Below are positions 34,640 through 42,980 of a stretch of DNA of 64,000 bases, one piece after another. The notes beneath the pieces are model-generated. The model was not told where the DNA came from. It saw only the letters and a program-made list of their open reading frames with translations, and ran no database searches. This DNA is from Hydractinia symbiolongicarpus. Lineage: Eukaryota; Cnidaria; Hydrozoa; Anthoathecata; Hydractiniidae. Numbering within the stretch: position 1 is the stretch's first letter; every line of letters begins with the position of its first letter. The position numbers and the translations under genes were made by a program. Location of the stretch: contig NC_079888.1 in the NCBI RefSeq assembly GCF_029227915.1, positions 6,815,001 to 6,879,000 on the forward strand. Reading direction: 5' to 3'.

Positions 34640-34866
34640 CACCTGGATGTATAACTTGTGAAAGAGTTCAGATGAGCAAAGAAGCAGGCTAAGTAACCGT
34701 AAAATTAAAGATGTTATCCAGATAAGAAGATTGAATTGGCTGGGGCACTTGGAAAGAATGGAGGGGGGTAATTGGGTAAGAAAGTGTAGAGTGTAAAGCC
34801 CAGAGGCAGACCGGGAAGACTTGGCAGGAGGTTATAAGGACAGAATTGATACAGAGGAAGTTGAGT
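34640..34866 (+). pseudogene. LINE reverse transcriptase C-terminal fragment
   Basis: The plus strand codes for 'RLSNRKIKDVIQIRRLNWLG' and 'HLERMEGGNWVRKCRV', the same stretch as in the LINE at 58640-59540. Stops and truncation at both ends mark a dead copy. Confidence 0.65.
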
Positions 34867-34922
34867 TTAGATCGCGAGTTTTACGACCTCATGTAACTAT
34901 CTCATGTATACATAAAGTTACA

Positions 34923-35046
34923 TGACTCGCGCACAATGATAACAATAGAAAGCAATTAAGTTTGTGTGTAAACAAAAGATATGTGAACATATGTTTTGTT
35001 TAGACACAAACTTAATTGCTTTCTATTGTTTTCATCGTGCGCGAGT
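34923..35046. repeat. Hairpin repeat interrupted at its edge by the Copia element
   Basis: 'ACTCGCGCACAATGATAACA' plus 'ATAGAAAGCAATTAAGTTTG' at 34925 onwards faces its inverted copy 'CAAACTTAATTGCTTTCTAT' plus 'GTTTTCATCGTGCGCGAGT' ending at 35046. Arms are about 45 bp plus. The right end continues beyond the Copia insertion at 39761 ('CGAGTCATAAC'). Confidence 0.8.
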
Positions 35047-35155
35047 TGTTAACTTCAATTTATTTACTGATATAGATAAAACCCCCAGTCATACAACACA
35101 ATTAAAAACTAATCTAAAATATAACAGTAGTAAACATAGTAAACAATCTTAAACA
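35047..35155 (-). repeat. 3' LTR of the Copia element
   Basis: 109 bp, TGTTTAAG...GTTAACA on the minus strand, with an AATAAA polyadenylation signal at 35064-35059. Directly upstream on the minus strand is the purine-rich 'AAAAGATGGGAGAA' (about 35169-35156), the probable polypurine tract. Confidence 0.95.
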
Positions 35156-35336
35156 TTCTCCCATCTTTTAAGAGAGATAGCATTCTGCAATAACTGTCTT
35201 CTGAACAAAATGAAATGTTTAAAAATAAAAGAATGTAGTTTTGTTTTGTTTTCTTTTTTGATTCGTTCAACAACAAGAATTATTGTCCCTGACATATCAT
35301 CTTCCTAGGGGCTACAACAACTTGCTCATAATGTAA

Positions 35337-38300
35337 TCAATCAAACGTAATCTTCCCATTCGTTAAAACATTCATCAACCGCTGCAAGGATGCTCCTCGC
35401 TTGGTCATTCCATCTGACAATTGTAATGATGCAGGTACCCATCGAACAGAAACTTTTCCTTCATTGACCATTTGTTGAATAGCTGCTATATCGATTCTAA
35501 GACGTTTTTCTGACACCAGAGTAGTAGCATGAATATTTTCATACAAAGATTTATTATCAATATAAGCTGTTATGGGAATACAATTCTCATTTGTTCTCTG
35601 TGAAAACAAAATCTGTGACATTAAACAGCCTATGTAGTATGCATTATCAATACCATTAACTAAGGATAAGGCTTCAGCAGCAATGGTACTCTTAACAACC
35701 CTCTTGATCTTCTTTGAACACCAAGAAATTGGGAAACATTTCCCATCCTCCGCAACGACAATCACTATACTACCGCCAGCACTGGAGACGCCATCTGGTA
35801 AGTTTGCATATGACGCATCTGAAAAGACTACCAACTTCCACAATTCATACTTTGGCATATTTGGAAAGATTAAGCACACGTTGTTAGTGGCTTTCATTTT
35901 CTTTATAACCTTGTTAGCCACCAAAAGATGCTCTACTCTTGCGTTTTTAATGGAAACACTTAATTCCAGCACATCGAAAGCCAAATCTGGGCGAGTTTGA
36001 GTAGCTATCCAGTTCAATTGTCCTATTGCAGATCTAAGTTCATGTAATTCGTCATCATTGAGTTCATCACGCTTTCTAGTGGATCGTTTGTTTGAAATCT
36101 GTATTTCCTGAATGCATTCAACATACTGCTTTTGATCCATAGTTATATTTCCAGCATCTTGAGAAATGTTTATCCCAATGTATTTAAAGTTGGTCTCTTC
36201 TATCTTACCAACCTTATAGGTCTTAATCAACTGTGACATAATAGATGCTTCAAAAATTTTATTTCCTGCAAGTACAAAATCATCTACATGCATTATAAAG
36301 ATGCCACACAGATTGTTATCTGTATCTTTCCAGTAGAAAAGTGCTTTATCTACTGTGGACTGCTCTGCCTTCAGCTTTAATAAGGTCTGACGTACACTGA
36401 AATACCAATTTCTTGGAGCATCGTTTAAGCCATAAACGACTTTAACAAGCTTCCATGTGAATCCATCTGGAACATTTGCTTCTTTGGGTGGTGTAACATA
36501 AACATCACGATCAATAGTGTGACCTTGCAGAAATGCAGACTTTACATCTAATGCCACACAATTCCAATTCTTGCAGGCTGCTATTCCAAAAAACATACGA
36601 AGAGTGTCTTTAGCTGCGGTTGGTGAGTCACGTTGCAGTTTGTGCTCTTCCTCAAATCCTCTAACAACAAGACGTGCCTTAACAACTTTAGAGAAATCCA
36701 CTTCTTTTTCAGTGATAATCCATCTTGTTGATATCTTACTTTGTTTATCATCCGGAACCTGTCGAACAACATCAAACAATTTCCAGTTGTCTAATTCCTT
36801 CTGTTTTGCTTTAACTGCCTCTACAGTATCATGTACGTGTTCTGGAAGAATAACTACATTGACACTTTCAACTTTTTTCCAATCTTCAACATCCTTAAAA
36901 TCTAGGCACATTTCATCATTTGTACCTTCTTTCCTTATGTTGTACCAACTACTGTACTTCCCTGTAGCTTTTCCACCTCTACTTATCACTTTTGCTGAAA
37001 ACCATTCTGGTACATCTTTCATTTTCACTTCAACATGGTCGTTAACTTTGGGAAAATCATGCTCTTTTCGAACAGACACCTGTTGTTCTCCTTCCAAATT
37101 CATTTCTGCTTCTGGTACATCTGAAACATTTTCCTCATGTTCACTTCTGTTACGTTGTTCTTGTTGCACAGGTGTAGCATTTGACTCTTCAACCTCTAAA
37201 TCAATCACTACTTCTGATTGATGATCACCTACATCTTTGTTCTCTTTAAGATCTGTATTGTCAAGTTTGTTCTGATTAGAGCCAGAAAATTCTTGACCCA
37301 CTTTAACTAATCGACAAGGTGGGACTCTGACATACACACTGCCTTGCCGAACAAAAACAACCTTGCCGTCTTGACCAATAACTTTAGCAGGACCCCTCCA
37401 CTTCGGTGAATCATCACGTTTATAGTAGACTTTCTCTCCAGTGTAATACTGTGTGTTAGTACTTCGAATCTGATGACGCAAAGCTCTTCTAACTCTTTCT
37501 GAAGCTTCAGCTTCAATAAATGCTTTACGTGCATTATGAAGGGCATTAATATGCTTTGCAAACACATGTGATACGGTTACACCCTCTAAAGCTGGTGGAT
37601 TTGCATTTAACACTGATGGCAAATTCGGATTCCGTCCGAAAACTAATTGATAGGAACTATAACCAGAATTCATATGCAAGGAATTCTTGGCATTAAGTGC
37701 CCAGACCAAACCAACTTCCAACGATAATTTTGGGTTTTCATCAAGAATCTTTCTCAAACAATCATCTACAATTGCATGGTTCCTTTCACACAATCCATTT
37801 TGCCATGGACTACAAGCTGCTGTGTTTAAAACTTCAATATTTAGGTTATCACACATATCCCGGTACTCTTCATTAGCAAATTCTCCTCCATTGTCTGCTA
37901 ATAAGCGTCCAGGAACACCAAATCCATTGCCAATCCACAACTGCATGGTTTTGTCAATAATAACAGAAGGTAATTTGCTTCGAATTACTGTAGCTAAAGT
38001 GAATCGAGTAGCTGCATCAATGAGGTAAAATAACCATATTTTACTTTTTACCCATTCTTTAAGATCCATTACAACACACTGATTGAAATCAGTAGCTAAT
38101 GGCAGTGAGACCACTGGTCTAGGTGGTGTCCGTTTAAACTTCTTGCATGTTTCACAGTCCTGTTCAATTTGATCCAGGATTCTCTTACAGTCTTCATCAT
38201 ATAGTTTTGCATCAACCAACAAACTTGCTAACCGTTTTGCAGTGGGATGTCCAAATTGCTTGTGCAATTTTACAACTTTCTTTTCTTTTTCTTTAAACGA

Positions 38301-39638
38301 CTCATTTATCAATATTGAGTTGGATAAACAGACTTCATCCTCTTTCAAGGGTACGCAATAATGGCCTGATGTTGTATTCTGCAAATCAACTAATGTACCA
38401 AATATTTCAGCAGTGTCGTTTACCAGATCTAATTTCATGTCCGCTTTCTTCATAGCTGTTTTACTAAGAAGAAGAGGTATATCACATTCAACTATGTCTG
38501 TCACAATTTCACATTCCTTCCCAGCCATATTACATGGTATTTTAACTTTGCCATTGGATCTTAATCTTTCCCCACCACCGAATCGAAAAACAGTGTCACT
38601 GGGAGATCGTTGTATTTTACACTTTTGCTCTGTTGTTAGTGAATCCAAATAACACTTAAGCCAATCTTCTCCAGTAACAGTTGCTGAACAAGCACTATCT
38701 AGTACAGCACAGTTAAGAGCTTCTGACAATAAAACACTTTTATCTTCAATTACTGCGCCCGTAAAAAGAACTGCTTTTTCCACCATATCATTTTCATCGC
38801 TTGCTTGGAACACTGGCTTGTCAAAGGTTTTATTCCCATGAGGACAAAACCGTGCAAAGTGCATAACTGACTGACAAATGTGACATCTAAGTGGTTCACC
38901 CTTTTCATCAAGTGGATTATTTCTTTTACGTAATGGTTGTTGATTGTTTCGTTCATAATTATTTCTGTTACCATATCTGAAACGTTCATTTCGAGGTCTA
39001 ACTGAATTTCCATGAGTTCCAGTAATAAATACAGGTTCAGTTTTAGTAATAGATGGTTCAACTTTTAAGCTTTCATTGCTATTAGTAGGTAATGATTGTT
39101 CTCCGAAAAACTTTTTTAATGCACTTTTCATTTGTTTAAACATAGTATTTACTTCTTCATAGTTTACACCAGTAAGTACGAGCTGTCTGTCCGAATGTTT
39201 TAAACAAGCTCCATCAAGTAATTTGAATGCTAAAACACTTTCTGGTAATGCCATATCAAATTTCTTTGTTTTATTGTACAACTTTTCAAATTCTATTATA
39301 TACGACTCCATAGTTTCATCACTTTTTCTTTTATAACGATCAAAGTTTGTGTAATGTTCATACATATCAGTTAATTCATCTTTCTTAAACAAGTTGTCCA
39401 TAAACGCTATCAAAGTGTCTATTCCATCTTCTTTATTCAAATCAGCAATACTAATCTCACTGAACACTTTATCTCTTACTTGTGTTGAATCTTCTTCTGG
39501 TAAAGATAAGGCCACTGCGATGCCTTGCTTCTGCTTCTCTAAATCTGTTAATAATGTCCATGCTTTCAATTCATCAACATAGCGATTATATGGCTTCTTG
39601 TCATTAAAGACTGGGGGTATCTTGTAATTGTGACTCAT
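35337..39638 (-). CDS. Copia Gag-Pol polyprotein, intact
   Basis: 1433 codons in one frame with no stop. Order of domains: Gag; zinc knuckle 'CHICQSVMHFARFC' (252-265, CX2CX4HX4C); aspartic protease 'VLDSACSAT' (Asp314; the usual Gly after Ser is Ala); integrase zinc-binding His459, His464, Cys495, Cys498 and catalytic Asp525, Asp582 and Glu618 with 35 residues between the last two; reverse transcriptase with 'ALDVKSAFLQG' (Asp1031) and 'HVDDFVLAG' (Asp1119-Asp1120); RNase H with Asp1274, Glu1322, Asp1361 and Asp1409. Integrase before reverse transcriptase is the Copia order. Gag and Pol are not separated by a frameshift or stop, so their ratio must be set some other way. The ATG at 39638 lies inside the primer-binding site. 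Confidence 0.95.
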   Translation of the reverse strand: MSHNYKIPPVFNDKKPYNRYVDELKAWTLLTDLEKQKQGIAVALSLPEEDSTQVRDKVFSEISIADLNKEDGIDTLIAFMDNLFKKDELTDMYEHYTNFDRYKRKSDETMESYIIEFEKLYNKTKKFDMALPESVLAFKLLDGACLKHSDRQLVLTGVNYEEVNTMFKQMKSALKKFFGEQSLPTNSNESLKVEPSITKTEPVFITGTHGNSVRPRNERFRYGNRNNYERNNQQPLRKRNNPLDEKGEPLRCHICQSVMHFARFCPHGNKTFDKPVFQASDENDMVEKAVLFTGAVIEDKSVLLSEALNCAVLDSACSATVTGEDWLKCYLDSLTTEQKCKIQRSPSDTVFRFGGGERLRSNGKVKIPCNMAGKECEIVTDIVECDIPLLLSKTAMKKADMKLDLVNDTAEIFGTLVDLQNTTSGHYCVPLKEDEVCLSNSILINESFKEKEKKVVKLHKQFGHPTAKRLASLLVDAKLYDEDCKRILDQIEQDCETCKKFKRTPPRPVVSLPLATDFNQCVVMDLKEWVKSKIWLFYLIDAATRFTLATVIRSKLPSVIIDKTMQLWIGNGFGVPGRLLADNGGEFANEEYRDMCDNLNIEVLNTAACSPWQNGLCERNHAIVDDCLRKILDENPKLSLEVGLVWALNAKNSLHMNSGYSSYQLVFGRNPNLPSVLNANPPALEGVTVSHVFAKHINALHNARKAFIEAEASERVRRALRHQIRSTNTQYYTGEKVYYKRDDSPKWRGPAKVIGQDGKVVFVRQGSVYVRVPPCRLVKVGQEFSGSNQNKLDNTDLKENKDVGDHQSEVVIDLEVEESNATPVQQEQRNRSEHEENVSDVPEAEMNLEGEQQVSVRKEHDFPKVNDHVEVKMKDVPEWFSAKVISRGGKATGKYSSWYNIRKEGTNDEMCLDFKDVEDWKKVESVNVVILPEHVHDTVEAVKAKQKELDNWKLFDVVRQVPDDKQSKISTRWIITEKEVDFSKVVKARLVVRGFEEEHKLQRDSPTAAKDTLRMFFGIAACKNWNCVALDVKSAFLQGHTIDRDVYVTPPKEANVPDGFTWKLVKVVYGLNDAPRNWYFSVRQTLLKLKAEQSTVDKALFYWKDTDNNLCGIFIMHVDDFVLAGNKIFEASIMSQLIKTYKVGKIEETNFKYIGINISQDAGNITMDQKQYVECIQEIQISNKRSTRKRDELNDDELHELRSAIGQLNWIATQTRPDLAFDVLELSVSIKNARVEHLLVANKVIKKMKATNNVCLIFPNMPKYELWKLVVFSDASYANLPDGVSSAGGSIVIVVAEDGKCFPISWCSKKIKRVVKSTIAAEALSLVNGIDNAYYIGCLMSQILFSQRTNENCIPITAYIDNKSLYENIHATTLVSEKRLRIDIAAIQQMVNEGKVSVRWVPASLQLSDGMTKRGASLQRLMNVLTNGKITFD

Positions 39639-39650
39639 CCTCTGCTACCA
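39636..39650 (-). promoter_or_regulatory. Primer-binding site, initiator tRNA-Met
   Basis: TGGTAGCAGAGGATG on the minus strand, one base after the 5' LTR. It matches the reverse complement of the 3' end of animal initiator tRNA-Met, including the CCA end (recalled from family knowledge, not searched). Its last three bases are the gag start codon. Confidence 0.85.
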
Positions 39651-39651
39651 C

Positions 39652-39760
39652 TGTTAACTTCAATTTATTTACTGATATAGATAAAACCCCCAGTCATACA
39701 ACACAATTAAAAACTAATCTAAAATATAACAGTAGTAAACATAGTAAACAATCTTAAACA
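39652..39760 (-). repeat. 5' LTR of the Copia element
   Basis: Identical to the 3' LTR base for base by eye. It carries the AATAAA signal at 39669-39664 and a 'TTATATTTTAG' A/T-rich stretch that could serve as promoter core. Confidence 0.95.
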
Positions 39761-40079
39761 CGAGTCATAACAATAAGATTTGATAAATCCTTTTGTTATC
39801 ACATGTAACATGCTTAATTTTTTGAATAAGTATAAAATAAGTATAAAATGTCTACTTGTGCTATAAGTTTTTGCAAAAAGAAAAATCACAGTCTTCCAAC
39901 AGGTAACAAACAACATCAGATGTTTGTTACCTATGTCAATCTTTAATCTCAGTCTCCTGTGTCAATTTTTAATGTCAGTCCGCTGAATCTTTGCATTTTG
40001 GCATGGGTCCTGCGCAAATTTTGGTGTGCGTTTTTCTTTTATGTTGCACCTAGTAATTTTTTATTGCTTCCATATTAAT

Positions 40080-40240
40080 ACAATGCAGGAATTTCAGCAT
40101 CATCATCATCATTCTTGGCTTAAGGTCTGTTTTCCATGCTAGCATGGGTTGGACAGGGTATATTAATTACCCTCTTCCAATCTGATTTAGACTGTGTTAG
40201 ATCTAAACTCAACTTCCTCTGTATCAAGTCTGTCCTTATA
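40080..40240 (-). mobile_element. LINE 3' end, 5'-truncated
   Basis: A (TCATCATCATCATCAT) run followed by 'CTTGGCTTAAGGTCTGTTTT' and 'CCATGCTAGCATGGGTTGGA', then 'CCCTCTTCCAATCTGATT'. The same order is seen at 58643-58790, so the two share the 3' end with an (ATG)n tail on the minus strand. Confidence 0.75.
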
Positions 40241-41040
40241 AATACAAGCTTCTATTTTGCTCTATGCACTCTTTTTTTCCCTGGACCTCTGCTAGTTTCC
40301 GTGAATTTTAGCCTCGATCATAGGGCATGTAAAGTTTTTTAAGTCAAGAATTCTTCTTATATTTCTTTTTACTTGTTTTTCTTGTCACATACTGTTTCAT
40401 CCCCCCATGGACCCCTGGGAAAAAATAGCATGGATCTAGGTCATAGGCAAAAAGCCCAGTCCATTCTACAACTTTGCGCACATGTCCTTCGTGTGTTTAC
40501 TCACGTGGTTGTGATGATCTAAGCTGCCAATAGTTTAGTGATAAGGGAATTTCTTTACAGACTTTCTGAATCAAAAACGCTTGCCGAGTCAAACTGTAAA
40601 CAACAAAAAGTCTGTATGTGGGCATTGCTGTACGTTTTCTACTTATACTTTTCCATGAGAAGAGTAGCAAGACAAGTTATTGCTCATCTTCAGTACCTGT
40701 TAAAAGCCTCATCTTCAGTTTTTTTTTTAAAAAAACATTTTTTAAAAAAACAAAAAATAGCAACAACTGCATGGTATATATAAAACTGCTCTATGCATAT
40801 ATTTAAAATCCAGGGCTGCAACTATGTCAGCAAAACTATATCACCCTGGAACAAGCTATCTTGCATAGGAATTTATTTACATTCGCAAAACAAGATGGCG
40901 ACAGAGATAAAGCTTCTTTGCAAGCTAATAATTTGCCGCTTTAACGTCGAATATCTTGCAAACAAGTTGAAACAAGTATATATTTTCGTAATTAGCACAA
41001 TGCTTTGCTTTGATCATTTTCTTTAAGGTGGGAAGCAACC

Positions 41041-41320
41041 TTTAAAGGGAACCCAATGTATAAAATGATGTTAGACTTTTGTTATAGAGCTTAAAAGTTG
41101 GTTAATAAGTCATTTTAAATTTTTTAAAAAGCTTTTTTTCGTTCTCAAGATATTCAAATTTAAAAAATTTGAGATTTAATCATGCTGCGTAAATTATGAT
41201 TCTATATTTAAGTAATAACAAATTTTGACATTTTCTATCACCAGTAATTTTAGACCTGTTACGGGATGTGCATTTATATTTTTATCAATGCATAGGTATT
41301 ATAAAGGTGAATTGATTAAC
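41041..41320 (+). mobile_element. MITE, AAAGGGAACCYAAGGTA family
   Basis: Begins 'TTTAAAGGGAACCCAATGTA', continues 'TTTTCGTTCTCAAGATATTC' and ends near 'GTATTATAAAGGTGAATTG'. It is the plus-strand counterpart of the copy at 30725-31001. Confidence 0.75.
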
Positions 41321-42117
41321 ATTTTTTTTGCCAAAATTACAGAAAAATTATTTTAATAAAATTTTTTTGTGTTGTAATGTTTATCATGCAGTCTTATAAA
41401 AAAACCTATGTCCCATCTATGTGCAATTTTTTCTAAGGAATATAGTTTAATTGCTTTGGGTTATCAAATTTAAACATATTTTTACGATCGAATTATGCCT
41501 CTTACAACATATGAGGATTTTTTAGAACTTAGCGTGGGGCAGTTGACTGACTTCTTGTGGACTGAGTAATAGTAGAGTTAATTGTCAGAGCTTTTTCTGC
41601 AATGGTTATTATTAATCCAATAATTCAAACAAGCTTCACAGAGTAATTTATTTATTTATCATAAAGATTTACACTTTAGTAATAAATTACTGCTATAATT
41701 GCGTGTCCTGATAAAATATATACGTATTTATAACAAAAAATCATGTAAAATATACATTGTGACTGAGACAAATAACTTAGAAAAACAAAAAATTGAATAT
41801 CACTTTAGTCTAGTAAACTAAACTCATCATTTTTCCCTTTTTGATATTTTTCAATAAGGGAAGCGTACAAAAAAATTTAAAGGGCAATAGCAAAAGCAGG
41901 GAAGATACAGGTATTCTTTCTAATTTTCTACAATCCTGTGATCTTTTGGTTTTATACGTTCCCGTTTTTATGAATTTTAAATGTTCCACAGTGATTTTTT
42001 CGCTTTCTACGATCCTGTTTTCATGATTTTTAAACGATCTACAGAGATGTTTTTGCTTTCTACGATGCCGTGGAGACGATCCCTAAAGACCTTAGATAAT
42101 AAATCCAATTAAAATAA

Positions 42118-42420
42118 ACAAAGTTTGTATAACGAAACAAACTTTATAATTGTTGAAAAAATTTCAATATAAAACTATAGATAATAGTCCAATTATAATA
42201 AACGAACTTCGTATAAGCAAATTTTTATACAAACTTCTTTAAAAATGATACGAACTACATACGAACTTTATTTTAAATGATACAAACTTTATACGAACTT
42301 GTAATTTTGATGATACGAACAAGTTCATATTAATAATAAAATGATACGAAAGATTTAATAAATCGATACAAAGTTTTTTATACGAATTATACGAACTACG
42401 TACGAACATTTTGAGACAGT
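42118..42420. repeat. Degenerate 'ATACGAACTT' repeat field
   Basis: More than ten occurrences of TACGAAC or its variants (ATACGAACTACATACGAACT, GATACGAACAAGTTC and inverted TTCGTAT) in 300 bp, with irregular spacing and both orientations. No coding potential. Confidence 0.7.
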
Positions 42421-42824
42421 CCCTTACAGAATAATAACACAAAATTGATAAAGTTAATTTCTTCCTTTTTAAGATTGTTTAGAATTAAATCATGTATATA
42501 TACCACAGCTCCTAAAACCTTTTTTAAAGAAAACGAATGTCATATTCCTAATACAACTTCATTTTTAATATGCACAACACTACAATAGATAAAAATCCTT
42601 GGAAATGAGGTTAACAACTTGCTACACAGGTTTTTAATTGATTCTTGAATTTTTTTAACAGGAGAAACTTATATAGTAGTAGAAATAACTAAAATGAATG
42701 TTCCAAAGTATTTCGTGAGCATTTAACTTTTGCAATTAGATGGTAGTGTTGATTTTTTTATAAATCATTATGTAAAACAAAGCAATAATATAATACTAGT
42801 ATTATGGGATACTAGTATTGTTAC

Positions 42825-42895
42825 TAGTATCCACAGGTTCACCTGTCCTTTTGATACTGTATTGCTTGCGTCTCGCTACTATAAATTTTATTGCA
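42825..42895. repeat. CCCGTGGA-family fragment
   Basis: 'CCACAGGTTCACCTGTCCTT' then 'TGTATTGCTTGCGTCTCGCT'. It matches 'TTCACGGGTTCGCCCGTCCT' then 'CGCATTGCGTGCTTCTCGCT' at about 51272-51320. Confidence 0.5.
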
Positions 42896-42980
42896 CTTAC
42901 TGATATTTTTTCAGGTATGTTAACACCCAATGCTAGTGTGAACGCAAGTGATTTCCAAAGTTTTTGTGTGCACTACCATC

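Larger units (their letters stand above)
30377..35046. other. Intergenic, repeat-rich, no supported host gene
   Basis: It contains a SINE head (30440-30555), a MITE (30725-31001), a Harbinger transposase fragment (about 31790-32085), a palindromic repeat (32655-32775), a LINE fragment (34640-34866) and a hairpin element (34923-35046). A 141-codon frame at 33306-33731 has no recognisable family and is not called. The remaining DNA shows nothing I can support. Confidence 0.5.
35047..39760 (-). mobile_element. Complete Ty1/Copia LTR retrotransposon, 4714 bp
   Basis: LTRs (39760-39652 and 35155-35047) are 109 bp, begin TG, end CA and are identical by my reading. They are flanked by the 5-bp duplication CGAGT (35042-35046 and 39761-39765). 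A primer-binding site follows the 5' LTR and a purine-rich tract precedes the 3' LTR. One open frame covers gag to RNase H. This is a young insertion that may still be active. The short LTRs and total length suggest the GalEa-type Copia group known from aquatic animals; that placement is inference. Confidence 0.95.
39761..42980. other. Intergenic, repeats, upstream of the RCC1-repeat gene
   Basis: It holds a LINE 3' end (40080-40240), a MITE (41041-41320), an 'ATACGAAC' repeat field (42118-42420) and a CCCGTGGA-family fragment (42825-42895). A TTTTTTTTCAG acceptor at about 42914 could begin the first coding exon of the RCC1 gene and imply a 5' UTR exon further left. No other gene is supported. 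Confidence 0.5.

Noticed and set aside
35683-39582. Several 60-216 codon plus-strand frames and short minus-strand frames
   Set aside because: All lie inside the Copia Gag-Pol gene in other frames.
42205-42330. loxP-like words such as ACTTCGTATA
   Set aside because: Only a partial match arising from the local ATACGAAC repeat; the spacer and paired arms of a recombinase site are missing.
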